Of a stretch of 64,000 nucleotides of DNA, positions 25,584-34,533 are shown piece by piece. This DNA comes from Amycolatopsis lexingtonensis (GTDB taxonomy: Bacteria; Actinomycetota; Actinomycetes; Mycobacteriales; Pseudonocardiaceae): NCBI RefSeq assembly GCF_014873755.1, contig NZ_JADBEG010000001.1, positions 5,001,001-5,065,000 of the forward strand, read 5' to 3'. How positions within the stretch are numbered: the first letter of the stretch is position 1; every line of letters starts with the position of its first letter. The translations under genes and the position numbers were made by a program. The notes beneath the pieces are model-generated. The model worked only from the letters and a program-made list of their open reading frames with translations, was not told the origin of the DNA and made no database searches.

Positions 25584-27518
25584 GTGTGCGGCCTGCTTGG
25601 ACTGATCTGCGCGACCGAGACCGGCGCGGCCAACGCGCGTGACGCCGTCGGCGCGGCCATGCGCTGCCAGCGCCACCGCGGCCCCGACGAGCAGGACACG
25701 TGGGCCGACGCCGAGGTCGTCTACGGCTTCAACCGGCTCGCGTTCATCGACGTCGAGCACGCGCACCAGCCGCTGGTCTGGGGCCCGCCGGAGGCGCCCG
25801 GCCGGTACACGATGAACTTCAACGGCGAGATCTACAACTACCGTGAGCTGCGCGAAGAGCTCGCCGCGCAGTACGGCGCGAAGTTCGAGACCGAGGGCGA
25901 CGGCGAGGCCATCGTCGCCGGCTTCCACTACCTGGGCGCCGACTGGGTCAAGCGCCTGCGCGGCATGTTCGCCTTCATGATCTGGGACTCCCAGGAGAAG
26001 CGCGTCTTCGGCGCCCGCGACCCGTTCGGCATCAAGCCGCTGTTCTACTCGGCCGGCCCCGGCGGCGTGGCGTTCTCCAGTGAGAAGAAGAGCCTGCTGG
26101 AGCTGTCGGACGTCCTCGGCGTCGCCCAGGAGCTGGACCGGACGGCCCTGCAGCACTACCTGGTCCTGCAGTACGTGCCCGAGCCCGAGTCGCTGCACAC
26201 CGCGATCCGCCGCGTCGAGTCCGGCACGTCGTTCGAGGTGGTCCCCGGCGGTGAGGTGAAGTTCACCCGCTACTTCCACCCGCAGTTCAGCGCGAAGCCG
26301 GTGAACACGCAGGCCGAGGCCGAGGAACTGCACCAGCGCATCGCCGATGTGATGCGCGACTCGGTCGGCAAGCACATGATCTCCGACCCGGACGTCACGG
26401 TCGGCGCGTTCCTCTCGGGCGGCATCGACTCCACGGCCACCGCCACGCTGGCCAAGGAGCACAACCCGAACCTGATCGCGTTCACCACCGGGTTCGAGCG
26501 CGAGGGCTACTCCGAGGTCGACGTCGCCGCCGAGTCGGCCGCCGCGATCGGCGTGAAGCACGTGGTCCGGACGGTGTCGGCGGACGAGATGATGGAGGTG
26601 CTGCCGCTCATCGTCTGGTACCTCGACGACCCGGTGGCCGACCCCGCGCTGGTCCCGCTGTGGTTCATCGCCCGTGAGGCCCGCAAGCACGTCAAGGCGG
26701 TGCTGTCGGGCGAGGGCGCGGACGAGCTGTTCGGCGGCTACACGATCTACAACGAGCCGATCTCGCTCGCGCCGTTCGAGAAGATCCCGGGCGGCATGCG
26801 GAAGCTCATCGGCAAGGTGTCGACGAAGATCCCCGAGGGCACCCGCGGCAAGGACCTGCTGCGCCGCGGCGCGCTGCCGCTGGAGGACCGCTACTACGGC
26901 AACGCGCGCAACTTCCGCGACGACCAGCTGCGCAACGTGCTGAAGACCTACCAGGAAGGCGTCGGCTTCAAGGACGTCACGGCACCCTGGTACGACGTCT
27001 CGCGCGGCTGGGACCCGGTGGCGCGCATGCAGCACGTCGACCTCTACACGTGGCTGCGCGGCGACATCCTGGTCAAGGCCGACAAGGTCACCATGGCGAA
27101 CTCGCTGGAACTGCGGGTGCCGTTCCTCGACGCCGAGGTGTTCAAGGTCGCGGCGTCGATCCCGCTGGACCAGAAGCTGGCGCACGGCACGACGAAGTAC
27201 GCGCTGCGCCAGGCACTGGCCAAGATCATCCCGGCGCACGTGCTCAACCGCCGCAAGCTCGGCTTCCCGGTCCCGATCCGGCTGTGGCTGCGCAACGAGA
27301 TGTACGACTGGGCCAAGGGGATCATCAACGACTCCCGGACCGAGGAACTGCTGGACAAGAAGGCGATCCTGGCGCTGCTGGAGGAGCACAAGGCGGGTCA
27401 GCTCGACCGCAGCCGCCAGCTGTGGGCGCTGATCGTGTTCATGCTGTGGCACGGCATCTTCGTCGAGCACCGCATCAAGCCCGAGGTCCCGGAGCCGGTC
27501 TACCCGGTCAAGCTCTGA
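25584..27518 (+). CDS. asnB: Asparagine synthetase (glutamine-hydrolysing)
   Basis: This 644-residue protein has an N-terminal class-II glutaminase with nucleophile Cys2 directly after the GTG start, and NFNGEIYNYRELR. The C-terminal synthetase has its ATP-pyrophosphatase loop in FLSGGIDSTATATLA (about residue 277) and SGEGADELFGGY. It makes asparagine from aspartate, or acts as an amidotransferase on cell-wall precursors, as proposed for the mycobacterial Rv2201 homologue. It is divergent from ctaC, with 166 bases between the starts, and ends before a class B palindrome. Confidence 0.95.
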   Translation: MCGLLGLICATETGAANARDAVGAAMRCQRHRGPDEQDTWADAEVVYGFNRLAFIDVEHAHQPLVWGPPEAPGRYTMNFNGEIYNYRELREELAAQYGAKFETEGDGEAIVAGFHYLGADWVKRLRGMFAFMIWDSQEKRVFGARDPFGIKPLFYSAGPGGVAFSSEKKSLLELSDVLGVAQELDRTALQHYLVLQYVPEPESLHTAIRRVESGTSFEVVPGGEVKFTRYFHPQFSAKPVNTQAEAEELHQRIADVMRDSVGKHMISDPDVTVGAFLSGGIDSTATATLAKEHNPNLIAFTTGFEREGYSEVDVAAESAAAIGVKHVVRTVSADEMMEVLPLIVWYLDDPVADPALVPLWFIAREARKHVKAVLSGEGADELFGGYTIYNEPISLAPFEKIPGGMRKLIGKVSTKIPEGTRGKDLLRRGALPLEDRYYGNARNFRDDQLRNVLKTYQEGVGFKDVTAPWYDVSRGWDPVARMQHVDLYTWLRGDILVKADKVTMANSLELRVPFLDAEVFKVAASIPLDQKLAHGTTKYALRQALAKIIPAHVLNRRKLGFPVPIRLWLRNEMYDWAKGIINDSRTEELLDKKAILALLEEHKAGQLDRSRQLWALIVFMLWHGIFVEHRIKPEVPEPVYPVKL

Positions 27519-27526
27519 CCCGCTGA

Positions 27527-27585
27527 AAAGCCGTGAAGGCCTCCTTACCGGCTTTTTTGACCGGTAAGGAGGTCTTCACGGCTTT
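27527..27585. repeat. Class B palindromic repeat, copy 1
   Basis: Arms of 25 bases (27527-27551 and 27561-27585) with one mismatch contain CCGTGAAGGCCTCCTTACCG and its complement. The nine-base loop carries CTTTTTTGA. It lies between convergent asnB and adoK, 8 bases after one stop and 11 before the other. The T run in the loop and the paired ends suit a bidirectional terminator, but the sequence recurs at 48520. Confidence 0.9.
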
Positions 27586-27596
27586 CGGGCGTTGGG

Positions 27597-28643
<1,047 letters not shown>

Positions 28644-28737
28644 TCATGACCCATCCGGGTAGTTCGCGCACGCCCAGCCGACACTACCGGCTGGTACTCC
28701 TAGTCCAGTCGAATCGCGATCAATAGCGTTACGAATC

Positions 28738-28908
28738 GTGAACGCCGTCACCGAACCCGAGACCCTGTCCGAGCTGATCGCCGACTGCGCGCAGATCCCG
28801 GAGACCTTGCAGGCCGAGAGCCTGCCGCTGCCCCGCGTCACGGCCAAGCCGTGGCAGGTGGACGAGGCGTGCCACGCCCAGGTGGCCGAGCTCGACGCCT
28901 ACGTGTAG
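28738..28908 (+). CDS. Small 56-residue protein, possibly leaderless
   Basis: The frame starts at GTG 28738 (MNAVTEPETLSELIADC) and ends at TAG 28906-28908. It is 56 residues, acidic, and contains TAKPWQVDEACHAQV. There is no ribosome site; TAGCGT lies about ten bases before the start, so a leaderless transcript is possible. Two CGAATCG direct repeats, 22 bases apart, lie at 28710 and 28732. A strong terminator follows at 28925, which supports a short transcription unit here. The function is unknown. Confidence 0.55.
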   Translation: MNAVTEPETLSELIADCAQIPETLQAESLPLPRVTAKPWQVDEACHAQVAELDAYV

Positions 28909-28924
28909 ATCCGCAGAGACGAAG

Positions 28925-28963
28925 AAGGCCCCGCCTCCCACTCAGGGGGGACGGGGCCTTTCT
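28925..28963 (+). terminator. Rho-independent terminator
   Basis: AAGGCCCCG (28925-28933) pairs with CGGGGCCTT (28952-28960), followed by TTCTC. It lies between the small 56-residue gene and the convergent HesB-type gene. Confidence 0.8.
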
Positions 28964-28977
28964 CGTGGCGCTTCGGC

Positions 28978-29355
28978 TCAGTGGAACGAATCGCCGCAGG
29001 CGCAGGAGCCGGTGGCGTTCGGGTTGTCGATCGTGAAGCCCTGCTTCTCGATCGAGTCCACAAAGTCGATGACGGCTTCCGAAACGTACGGCGCGCTCAT
29101 CCGGTCCACGGCGACCTTGAGGCCGTCGAAGTCGCGGAACAGGTCGCCGTCGAGCGTGCGCTCGTCGAAGAACAGCTGGTAGCGCAGGCCCGCGCAGCCA
29201 CCGGGCTGGACGGCGATGCGCAGGTGCATGTCGTCGCGGCCCTCCTGCTCGAGCAGGGCCTTCGCCTTGGCAGCCGCGGCGTCGGTCAGCGTGACGCCGT
29301 GGGTCTCTTCGGCGGTCTCGGCCTGCGTCGCGCCGGCGTGCTCAGCGGTCGTCAT
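28978..29355 (-). CDS. A-type iron-sulfur carrier (HesB/IscA/ErpA family)
   Basis: This 125-residue protein carries the A-type scaffold cysteines: one in PGGCAGLRYQ and two in GSCACGDSFH. It probably hands [Fe-S] clusters to client enzymes such as LipA or the Rieske protein. It has an extended N-terminus of about 20 residues. ATG 29355 follows GAGGGAG. It matches the position of Rv2204c between adoK and DUF3043. Confidence 0.92.
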   Translation of the reverse strand: MTTAEHAGATQAETAEETHGVTLTDAAAAKAKALLEQEGRDDMHLRIAVQPGGCAGLRYQLFFDERTLDGDLFRDFDGLKVAVDRMSAPYVSEAVIDFVDSIEKQGFTIDNPNATGSCACGDSFH

Positions 29356-29500
29356 GGCACTCCCTCTAGGTTCGAACTCACTGCGGATACTCCTCGTGCT
29401 GACGTCTTCAACACCCGGGGAGTCCGTTCTGTTCCCCACCATGGTCGCACATCGATCGACCTGGTGAACGGCGGCGTGACGCCTGCAATACCCTGGTGAG

Positions 29501-30148
29501 GTGAGGTTCCTGCGCCGAAGCACCACAGACACCGCCGCCGACGAGCCGGAGTCGACGGACGCCGTCGACGTCGCGGGCAAGTCGTTCACGCCCGGTAAGG
29601 GCAAGGCTACGCCCAAGCGCCGAGACGCGGAGGCGAAGCGGCGCGGCCCGGTGGCGCCGCCGCCCACCACCATGCGTGAGGCGATGAAGCGCAACAAGGA
29701 ACTGCGCAAGTCGAACCCGCAGACGAAGGAAGACCGCCGCGCGGCCGCCAAGCTCCGCCGCGACCGCATGATGGCGGGCGACGACAAGTACCTCCTCCCC
29801 CGCGACCGCGGCCCGGTGAAGGCGTACGTCCGCGACCTGGTCGACACCCGGCGCAACCTGCTGGGCCTGTTCATGCCGCTGGCGATCGTGGTGTTCCTGG
29901 CGCTGCTGGTCCCGCTGCCCCAGGTCCAGTCGTACATCACGCTGCTGTGCACGGCGATGCTGCTGGTGATGGCGATCGAGGGCTTCGTCAACGGCCGGAA
30001 GATCGCGAAGCTGGTGCGGGAGAAGTTCCCGAAGGAGACCGTGAACGGCCGGTCCATCGGCTGGTACGCGTTCGTCCGGGCCTCTCAGATCCGGCGGCTG
30101 CGGGTGCCGAAGCCGCGGCTGAAGCCGGGCGACCCGATCCCGAACTGA
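29501..30148 (+). CDS. DUF3043 membrane protein
   Basis: The 215 residues have a basic, low-complexity N-terminal half (KRRDAEAKRRGPVAPPPTTMREAMKRNKELRK), two membrane helices (about 125-165) and a conserved tail GWYAFVRASQIRRLRVPKPR. It belongs to DUF3043, an actinobacterial family with no known role; Rv2206 is the syntenic homologue. The start GTG 29501 lacks a strong ribosome site. Confidence 0.88.
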   Translation: MRFLRRSTTDTAADEPESTDAVDVAGKSFTPGKGKATPKRRDAEAKRRGPVAPPPTTMREAMKRNKELRKSNPQTKEDRRAAAKLRRDRMMAGDDKYLLPRDRGPVKAYVRDLVDTRRNLLGLFMPLAIVVFLALLVPLPQVQSYITLLCTAMLLVMAIEGFVNGRKIAKLVREKFPKETVNGRSIGWYAFVRASQIRRLRVPKPRLKPGDPIPN

Positions 30149-30158
30149 GCCGGTTGTG

Positions 30159-30193
30159 AGAAGCCGGGTGGAGCGAGCCTCCACCCGGCTTCT
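30159..30193 (+). terminator. Hairpin terminator after DUF3043 gene
   Basis: Perfect 15-base arms AGAAGCCGGGTGGAG and CTCCACCCGGCTTCT flank a five-base loop, 10 bases after the stop codon. Confidence 0.85.
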
Positions 30194-30282
30194 TGCTGTC
30201 CACGATGAGCGCCGACCCCTGACTGCCCGACCACGGCGCGCGCTGGCGGGCCCGCCCGGAGAGGCCTGCCCGCCGCGCAGAG

Positions 30283-30335
30283 GTCTTGAATGAGTCATTC
30301 AGGTCCTCGGAGGTCCTGAATGACTCATTCAAGAC
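30283..30335. repeat. Class A palindromic repeat, copy 3
   Basis: The 21-base arms at 30283-30303 and 30315-30335 are identical to those at 11058-11110; only one loop base differs (TCCTCGGAGGT against TCTTCGGAGGT). It lies 90 bases beyond a separate perfect terminator, so terminating the DUF3043 gene cannot be its only role. Confidence 0.9.
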
Positions 30336-30373
30336 ACCGCAGCGCGCCGGAGCGAGGCTGGAGTCACTCCAGG

Positions 30374-30394
30374 ATCGTTAGCAAAGCAAACGAT
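30374..30394 (+). promoter_or_regulatory. Candidate operator of the aldo/keto reductase gene
   Basis: ATCGTTAGC-AAA-GCAAACGAT is an almost symmetric 21-base element, 20 bases before the ATG. Its position suggests a repressor site over the promoter. No regulator is adjacent. Confidence 0.4.
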
Positions 30395-30414
30395 TACCGC
30401 CTAAGCTCACCCCC

Positions 30415-31404
30415 ATGGAGTTTCGTCGTCTCGGCCGCAGCGGCCTCAACGTCAGTGAGATCTCGTACGGGAACTGGCTCACCCATGGTTCCCAGGTCGA
30501 GGAAGACCAGGCCCACGCCTGCATCAAGGCCGCGCTCGACGCCGGCATCACCACCTTCGACACCGCCGACGCCTACGCCAACACCGCCGCCGAGTCGGTG
30601 CTGGGCCGCGGGCTGAAGGGGCAGCGGCGGGAGAGCCTGGAGATCTTCACCAAGGTCTACTGGCCCACCGGTCCCAAGGGCCCCAACGACAAGGGCCTGT
30701 CCCGCAAGCACATCATCGAGTCCGCGAACGCGTCGCTGGAGCGGCTCGGCACCGACTACGTCGACCTCTACCAGGCGCACCGGTTCGACCGGACCGTCCC
30801 GCTGGAAGAGACCATGCTCGCCTTCGCCGACCTCGTCCGCCAGGGCAAGGTGCTCTACGTCGGCGTCTCCGAGTGGACCGCCGAGCAGATCAGCCGCGGC
30901 GCCGCCCTCGCGCGCGAGCTGAAGGTGCCCTTCGTCTCCAACCAGCCGCAGTACAACATGCTCTGGCGCGTCATCGAGGACCAGGTCATCCCCGCCTCCG
31001 AGCGCGAAGGCCTCAGCCAGATCGTCTGGTCGCCGATCGCGCAGGGCGTGCTGACCGGCAAGTACAAGCCCGGCCAGGACTACCCCGCCGGCTCGCGGGC
31101 CACCGACGAGAAGGGCGGCGCCAACATGGTCGCCCGCTTCCTCGACGAGAACGTCCTCAAGCGCGTCGCCGAGCTGGAGCCGCTCGCCAAGCAGGCCGAT
31201 CTGAGCCTCGCTCAGCTGGCCGTCGCGTGGGTGCTCCAGAACCCGAACGTCGCCTCCGCGATCATCGGGGCCTCGCGCCCGGAGCAGGTGCACGAGAACG
31301 TCAAGGCCGCCGGCAAGAAGCTCGACGCCGACCTCATGCGGGCCATCGACGACGTCCTCGGTGACGTCGTGGAGCGCGACGCCACCCTCACCAAGAGCCC
31401 CTAG
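30415..31404 (+). CDS. Aldo/keto reductase (Kv-beta-like)
   Basis: This NAD(P)H-dependent oxidoreductase of 329 residues forms a TIM barrel. The catalytic tetrad is visible: Asp and Tyr in FDTADAYANT, Lys in FTKVYW and His in YQAHRFD. Cofactor-binding residues lie near IIGASRPEQV. The closest pattern is the AKR6/AKR14 group (K-channel beta subunit and YghZ type), which reduces aldehydes such as methylglyoxal. The physiological substrate is not known. Confidence 0.9.
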   Translation: MEFRRLGRSGLNVSEISYGNWLTHGSQVEEDQAHACIKAALDAGITTFDTADAYANTAAESVLGRGLKGQRRESLEIFTKVYWPTGPKGPNDKGLSRKHIIESANASLERLGTDYVDLYQAHRFDRTVPLEETMLAFADLVRQGKVLYVGVSEWTAEQISRGAALARELKVPFVSNQPQYNMLWRVIEDQVIPASEREGLSQIVWSPIAQGVLTGKYKPGQDYPAGSRATDEKGGANMVARFLDENVLKRVAELEPLAKQADLSLAQLAVAWVLQNPNVASAIIGASRPEQVHENVKAAGKKLDADLMRAIDDVLGDVVERDATLTKSP

Positions 31405-31613
31405 TCCTGGTTGATCCGGGCCTGGAACGGCACCCCGAGGTCGAACGCGTCCTCGGGGGCCGTCCGGGGCTGAAGGCCGAAGCCGCGCAGGAGGCGGCTG
31501 GCGCCCGCCAGCCGGTCGCCTCCTCGCCCGGGGATCCGCGACGGCGCGAGGCCGTGCGAAACCAGCAGCGTCTCGACCTCGTCGATCAGCCGGTACGGGT
31601 CGAACTCACCCAC
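31401..31613 (-). CDS. Small hypothetical protein coupled to purC
   Basis: A 70-residue frame starts at GTG 31613 inside the last codons of purC (8-base overlap) and ends four bases into the convergent aldo/keto reductase gene. It reads MGEFDPYRLIDEVETLLVSHGLAPSRIPG and then a basic stretch. Overlap with purC suggests translational coupling. No family is recognised and it could be a chance frame in high-GC DNA. Confidence 0.5.
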   Translation of the reverse strand: MGEFDPYRLIDEVETLLVSHGLAPSRIPGRGGDRLAGASRLLRGFGLQPRTAPEDAFDLGVPFQARINQD

Positions 31614-32448
31614 GGACCCAGGTCTTCCCGGTGATCCGCTCGTAGACCTCGGTGTAGCGCTGCCGCGTCTGCTCGACGATCTCCGCCGGGATCTCCGGCC
31701 CGGGCGGGGTCTGGTCCCAGCCCGTCGACCGCGACCAGTCGCGGACGAACTGCTTGTCGAACGCGTGCTGCGGGCGGCCCGGCTCCCACTCGTCGGCGGG
31801 CCAGAACCGCGACGAGTCCGACGTCAGGACCTCGTCGCCGAGGGTCAGCGTGCCGTCGGCGTCGAACCCGAACTCGAGCTTCGTGTCCGCGATGATGACG
31901 CCCTGCTTCGCCGCGTGCTCCGCGCCCCGTGTGTAGATCTCCAGCGTCAGCTCGCGAAGCCGCTTCGCGGTGTCCTCGCCGATCTCGTTCAGGACCTCGT
32001 CGAAGGTCATGAACTCGTCGTGCCCGGTGTCGGACTCCTTGGTCGTCGGCGTGAAGATCGGCTCCGGCAGCTTGTCGCCCTCGAGCAGCCCCGGCGGCAG
32101 CGCGACGCCGGAGATCTTGCCGTCACGCTGGTATTCGCGCAGGCCCAGGCCGGCGAGGTAGCCGCGGGCGATGCACTCGACCTTGACCATCTTCAGCGGC
32201 TTGCACCGCATCGCGCGCCCGGCGAACTCCGCCGGCACGTCGGTGGTCGACACGACGTGGTTCGGCACGACCTCGGCCATCCGGTCGAACCACCACGCGG
32301 ACAGCTGGTTGAGCAGCGCGCCCTTGTCCGGGATCAGCGTCGGCAGCGCCACGTCGTAGACCGAGACCCGGTCGGACGCGACCAGCAGGATGTCCCCGCC
32401 GTCGAGCTCGTACAGGTCGCGGACCTTGCCCGCGTGGATCTTCTTCAT
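31606..32448 (-). CDS. purC: Phosphoribosylaminoimidazole-succinocarboxamide synthase
   Basis: PurC joins CAIR and aspartate with ATP to give SAICAR in purine synthesis. The 280 residues are full length: GKVRDLYELDGG at the N-terminus, ARGYLAGLGLREYQ, and the signature IIADTKLEFGFDADG then DEVLTSDSSRFWPADEW. Its ATG overlaps the gntR stop as ATGA, so it is cotranscribed with that regulator. Confidence 0.97.
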   Translation of the reverse strand: MKKIHAGKVRDLYELDGGDILLVASDRVSVYDVALPTLIPDKGALLNQLSAWWFDRMAEVVPNHVVSTTDVPAEFAGRAMRCKPLKMVKVECIARGYLAGLGLREYQRDGKISGVALPPGLLEGDKLPEPIFTPTTKESDTGHDEFMTFDEVLNEIGEDTAKRLRELTLEIYTRGAEHAAKQGVIIADTKLEFGFDADGTLTLGDEVLTSDSSRFWPADEWEPGRPQHAFDKQFVRDWSRSTGWDQTPPGPEIPAEIVEQTRQRYTEVYERITGKTWVRG

Positions 32449-33194
32449 TCGCCGTCCTCAGTCGTGTACTCGTAGAAAACCCAGTGGTCGGGCAAGGCGG
32501 CGGATTCACCGTACTCGACGACCGTCCCGTCGGCCGCCAGGAAGGTGCTCCGGCCGAGCAGCACCGGCGCCCCTTCGGGCAGCCCCAGTTCGCCCGCCTC
32601 CTCGCCGCTCGCGCGGCCTGCCGCGTGCCGTTCCTCCGTCCGCACGATCCTGGTGCCCAGCCGGGCGGCCGCGTGGACCGAGGTGCCTTCGACGATCCGC
32701 TCCGCGACCAGCAGGGCCGGCGCCTTCGCCGACAGCGCGCCGTCGAACCACGACGTCGACGTCGACAGCGGCCGCGAGTCGGGCCCGTACGTGGTGCGCT
32801 GCCGCCGGATCGCCGGGGCGCCCTCTTCGAGGCCCAGCGCCGCGGCGGCGCGCTCGGACGCCGGCTCCAGGCCGGCCGCGCGGATCACCGCGTAGTGGCC
32901 CGGCGGGTAGATCCGCCCGGTGCGCGCCGAAGCGGCCGAGCGGTCGCGGGCCGTGCGGTGCAGGCCGCCCCGGTCGACGACCGTGCCGACGCCGCGCACG
33001 GGCCGCACCAGGCCCTGCGACCGCAGGGTGGCCAGCACCTTGGTGGCCGTCGCCATGGCGACGGCCCACGTGCGCGCGATCTCGCGCGCGGACGGCACGG
33101 TGTCGCCCTCCTGCAGCCGGCCGGACAGGATGTCTTCGCGGATCCGGCCCGCGATCTGCAGGTACGGCGGCTCTGGACGGTCGAGGGTGGGCAC
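32445..33194 (-). CDS. GntR/HutC-family transcriptional regulator
   Basis: The 249 residues form a GntR winged helix (about 8-75: YLQIAGRIREDILSGRLQEG, then PSAREIARTWAVAMATATKVL) and a UTRA effector domain (about 95-245). HutC-type regulators bind palindromes of the GTxTAxAC kind; three such sites lie 30-120 bases upstream of this start. It overlaps purC by four bases. Autoregulation and control of purC by a purine-linked effector are inferences. Confidence 0.92.
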   Translation of the reverse strand: MPTLDRPEPPYLQIAGRIREDILSGRLQEGDTVPSAREIARTWAVAMATATKVLATLRSQGLVRPVRGVGTVVDRGGLHRTARDRSAASARTGRIYPPGHYAVIRAAGLEPASERAAAALGLEEGAPAIRRQRTTYGPDSRPLSTSTSWFDGALSAKAPALLVAERIVEGTSVHAAARLGTRIVRTEERHAAGRASGEEAGELGLPEGAPVLLGRSTFLAADGTVVEYGESAALPDHWVFYEYTTEDGE

Positions 33195-33223
33195 GGCAGC
33201 TCCTCACGGGGACTAACGCACAA

Positions 33224-33235
33224 GTGTTCTAGCAC
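33224..33235. promoter_or_regulatory. GntR-type operator site 1 (weak)
   Basis: GTGTTCTAGCAC is an imperfect version of the perfect site at 33277-33290, centred about 35 bases upstream of the gntR start. It overlaps the probable leader of that gene. Confidence 0.5.
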
Positions 33236-33276
33236 GCCGGGGTGCCGGGAACAAAGGCCTGATCAGAACCACCCAG

Positions 33277-33290
33277 GTGTACTAGTACAC
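33277..33290. promoter_or_regulatory. GntR-type operator site 2 (perfect palindrome)
   Basis: GTGTACTAGTACAC is a perfect 14-base palindrome that contains the HutC-type core GTxCTAGxAC. It lies midway between divergent gntR and the gene at 33332. Confidence 0.7.
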
Positions 33291-33300
33291 GCACTGGACT

Positions 33301-33314
33301 GTGCTCTAGTACGC
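33301..33314. promoter_or_regulatory. GntR-type operator site 3
   Basis: GTGCTCTAGTACGC is a near-palindrome whose centre is 24 bases from that of site 2, slightly over two helical turns. It lies 18 bases before the divergent GTG at 33332, suggesting that the regulator also controls that gene. Confidence 0.6.
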
Positions 33315-33331
33315 AAGTTACCCTCGAAAGT

Positions 33332-33775
33332 GTGTCCCCGCCCACACCTCACACCGGATCCAGCGGCCAGGGCCTCGAGGAACTCCTCGAGGAGCTCCGG
33401 CGCCGCAAATGGGTGCTGCACCTGTTCGGCGGCCGCGAGGCCCCGGAGGTCTACGCGGCGGTGCACCGCTGGCCCACGTGCGCGGACGTCATCATCCTCC
33501 GCGACGAGCACCGGGCCAGCGCCTACCGGGTGCCGACCTTCCCGGGCACGGACGTGTTCAGCCCGCGGGTCGTCACCTGGCAGTACCACGCCACCCCGGT
33601 GTGGACGCTCCGCGCGGTGCTCACCCTCGCGGAGCCCGGCACCCCGGGCGCGCCGCTGCAGGCGCTGCGCCCGCAGCCGGACTGCGGGGTGCCGGCGGAA
33701 CTGCGGCAGGACGTCACCATCCGGCCGACGAGCACGACGGAAGGGGACGACGGCGGCCCGCCCGCCTGCGCTTAG
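33332..33775 (+). CDS. Hypothetical protein divergent from gntR
   Basis: The 147-residue protein is not recognised. It contains [20 protein letters not shown] and [19 protein letters not shown], without signal or membrane segments. GTG 33332 is the likely start; its ribosome site is weak. Operator sites 2 and 3 lie just upstream. The stop overlaps that of the convergent IspD-like gene by four bases. Confidence 0.7.
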   Translation: MSPPTPHTGSSGQGLEELLEELRRRKWVLHLFGGREAPEVYAAVHRWPTCADVIILRDEHRASAYRVPTFPGTDVFSPRVVTWQYHATPVWTLRAVLTLAEPGTPGAPLQALRPQPDCGVPAELRQDVTIRPTSTTEGDDGGPPACA

Positions 33776-34458
33776 CGGGCGAGCAACCGCTCCGCGACCA
33801 CGAGGTCGTGGGGGTACGTGATCTTGAGGTTCTCGGGAGCCCCCGGGACCCACCGGATCGGCAGGGAGGAGAACCGCTCCATGCACGAAGAAGTGTCGGT
33901 ACCCACGAAGCCCTCGCGCTCGGCCTGTTCGTAGGCCTCGAGCAGCGGTCCGGCCCGGAAGCCTTGAGGCGTCTGGACTCGGATCGCGCCGGGCACCTGG
34001 GCGACCAGGTGCCCGGCATCCACCCCGACGACGTCGTCAGCGGCAAGGCCCGGCACAGCCCCCCCGTCCTCGCGTGTCCGGGCCAGCACCGCATCGACCA
34101 GCTGTGGGTGGACCAGCGGCCGGGCCGCGTCGTGCAGCAGCACGGCGTCGACCCGGCCGCCTGCTATCCGCGGGGCGAGGTGGCGCAGCGCGTTGAGCTC
34201 GGACGCCTGGCGCGTGTCCCCGCCGTGCACGATCTCGGCTTCGCCGGAGAACTCCGCGAGGACCTCGTCCGCGAGTTCCCGGTCCTGCGGCCGGATGACC
34301 AGCACCAGCACGCCGATGCCGGGCACCCGCGCGAACGCGTCCAGCGACCAGGCCACCACCCGGCGCCCGGCCAGCGGCAGGTAGACCTTGTTCAGCTTCG
34401 CGCCGACGCGGGTACCCGCGCCACTGGCCAGCACCACCGCGGCCGCCGTCGTCTCCAC
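33772..34458 (-). CDS. IspD-family cytidylyltransferase
   Basis: The 228 residues form a GT-A nucleotidyltransferase of the IspD type, which makes CDP-methylerythritol in isoprenoid synthesis. Visible motifs are [19 protein letters not shown] (nucleotide loop), [26 protein letters not shown] and [13 protein letters not shown]. The loop has Asn where IspD usually has Pro before Lys. Many actinomycetes keep ispD beside carD and ispF, which are absent here, so this may be a second, divergent copy. The start GTG 34458 is 75 bases from divergent cobT. Confidence 0.78.
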   Translation of the reverse strand: METTAAAVVLASGAGTRVGAKLNKVYLPLAGRRVVAWSLDAFARVPGIGVLVLVIRPQDRELADEVLAEFSGEAEIVHGGDTRQASELNALRHLAPRIAGGRVDAVLLHDAARPLVHPQLVDAVLARTREDGGAVPGLAADDVVGVDAGHLVAQVPGAIRVQTPQGFRAGPLLEAYEQAEREGFVGTDTSSCMERFSSLPIRWVPGAPENLKITYPHDLVVAERLLAR

Positions 34459-34533
34459 GAGCCGCGAGACTACCGGGACCCCCGCACCGGTAGGTTGGCC
34501 ACAGCGTTGCCGCGGACCGAGAAAGGGCCTGGT

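Noticed and set aside
25428..27470. A 680-codon minus-strand frame opposite asnB
   Set aside because: asnB has all catalytic motifs; the opposite frame is a shadow with repetitive Arg/Gln/Leu content.
34459..34533. A cobalamin riboswitch before cobT
   Set aside because: Only 75 bases separate cobT from the divergent IspD-like gene, too short for the aptamer, and no B12-box-like sequence was seen.
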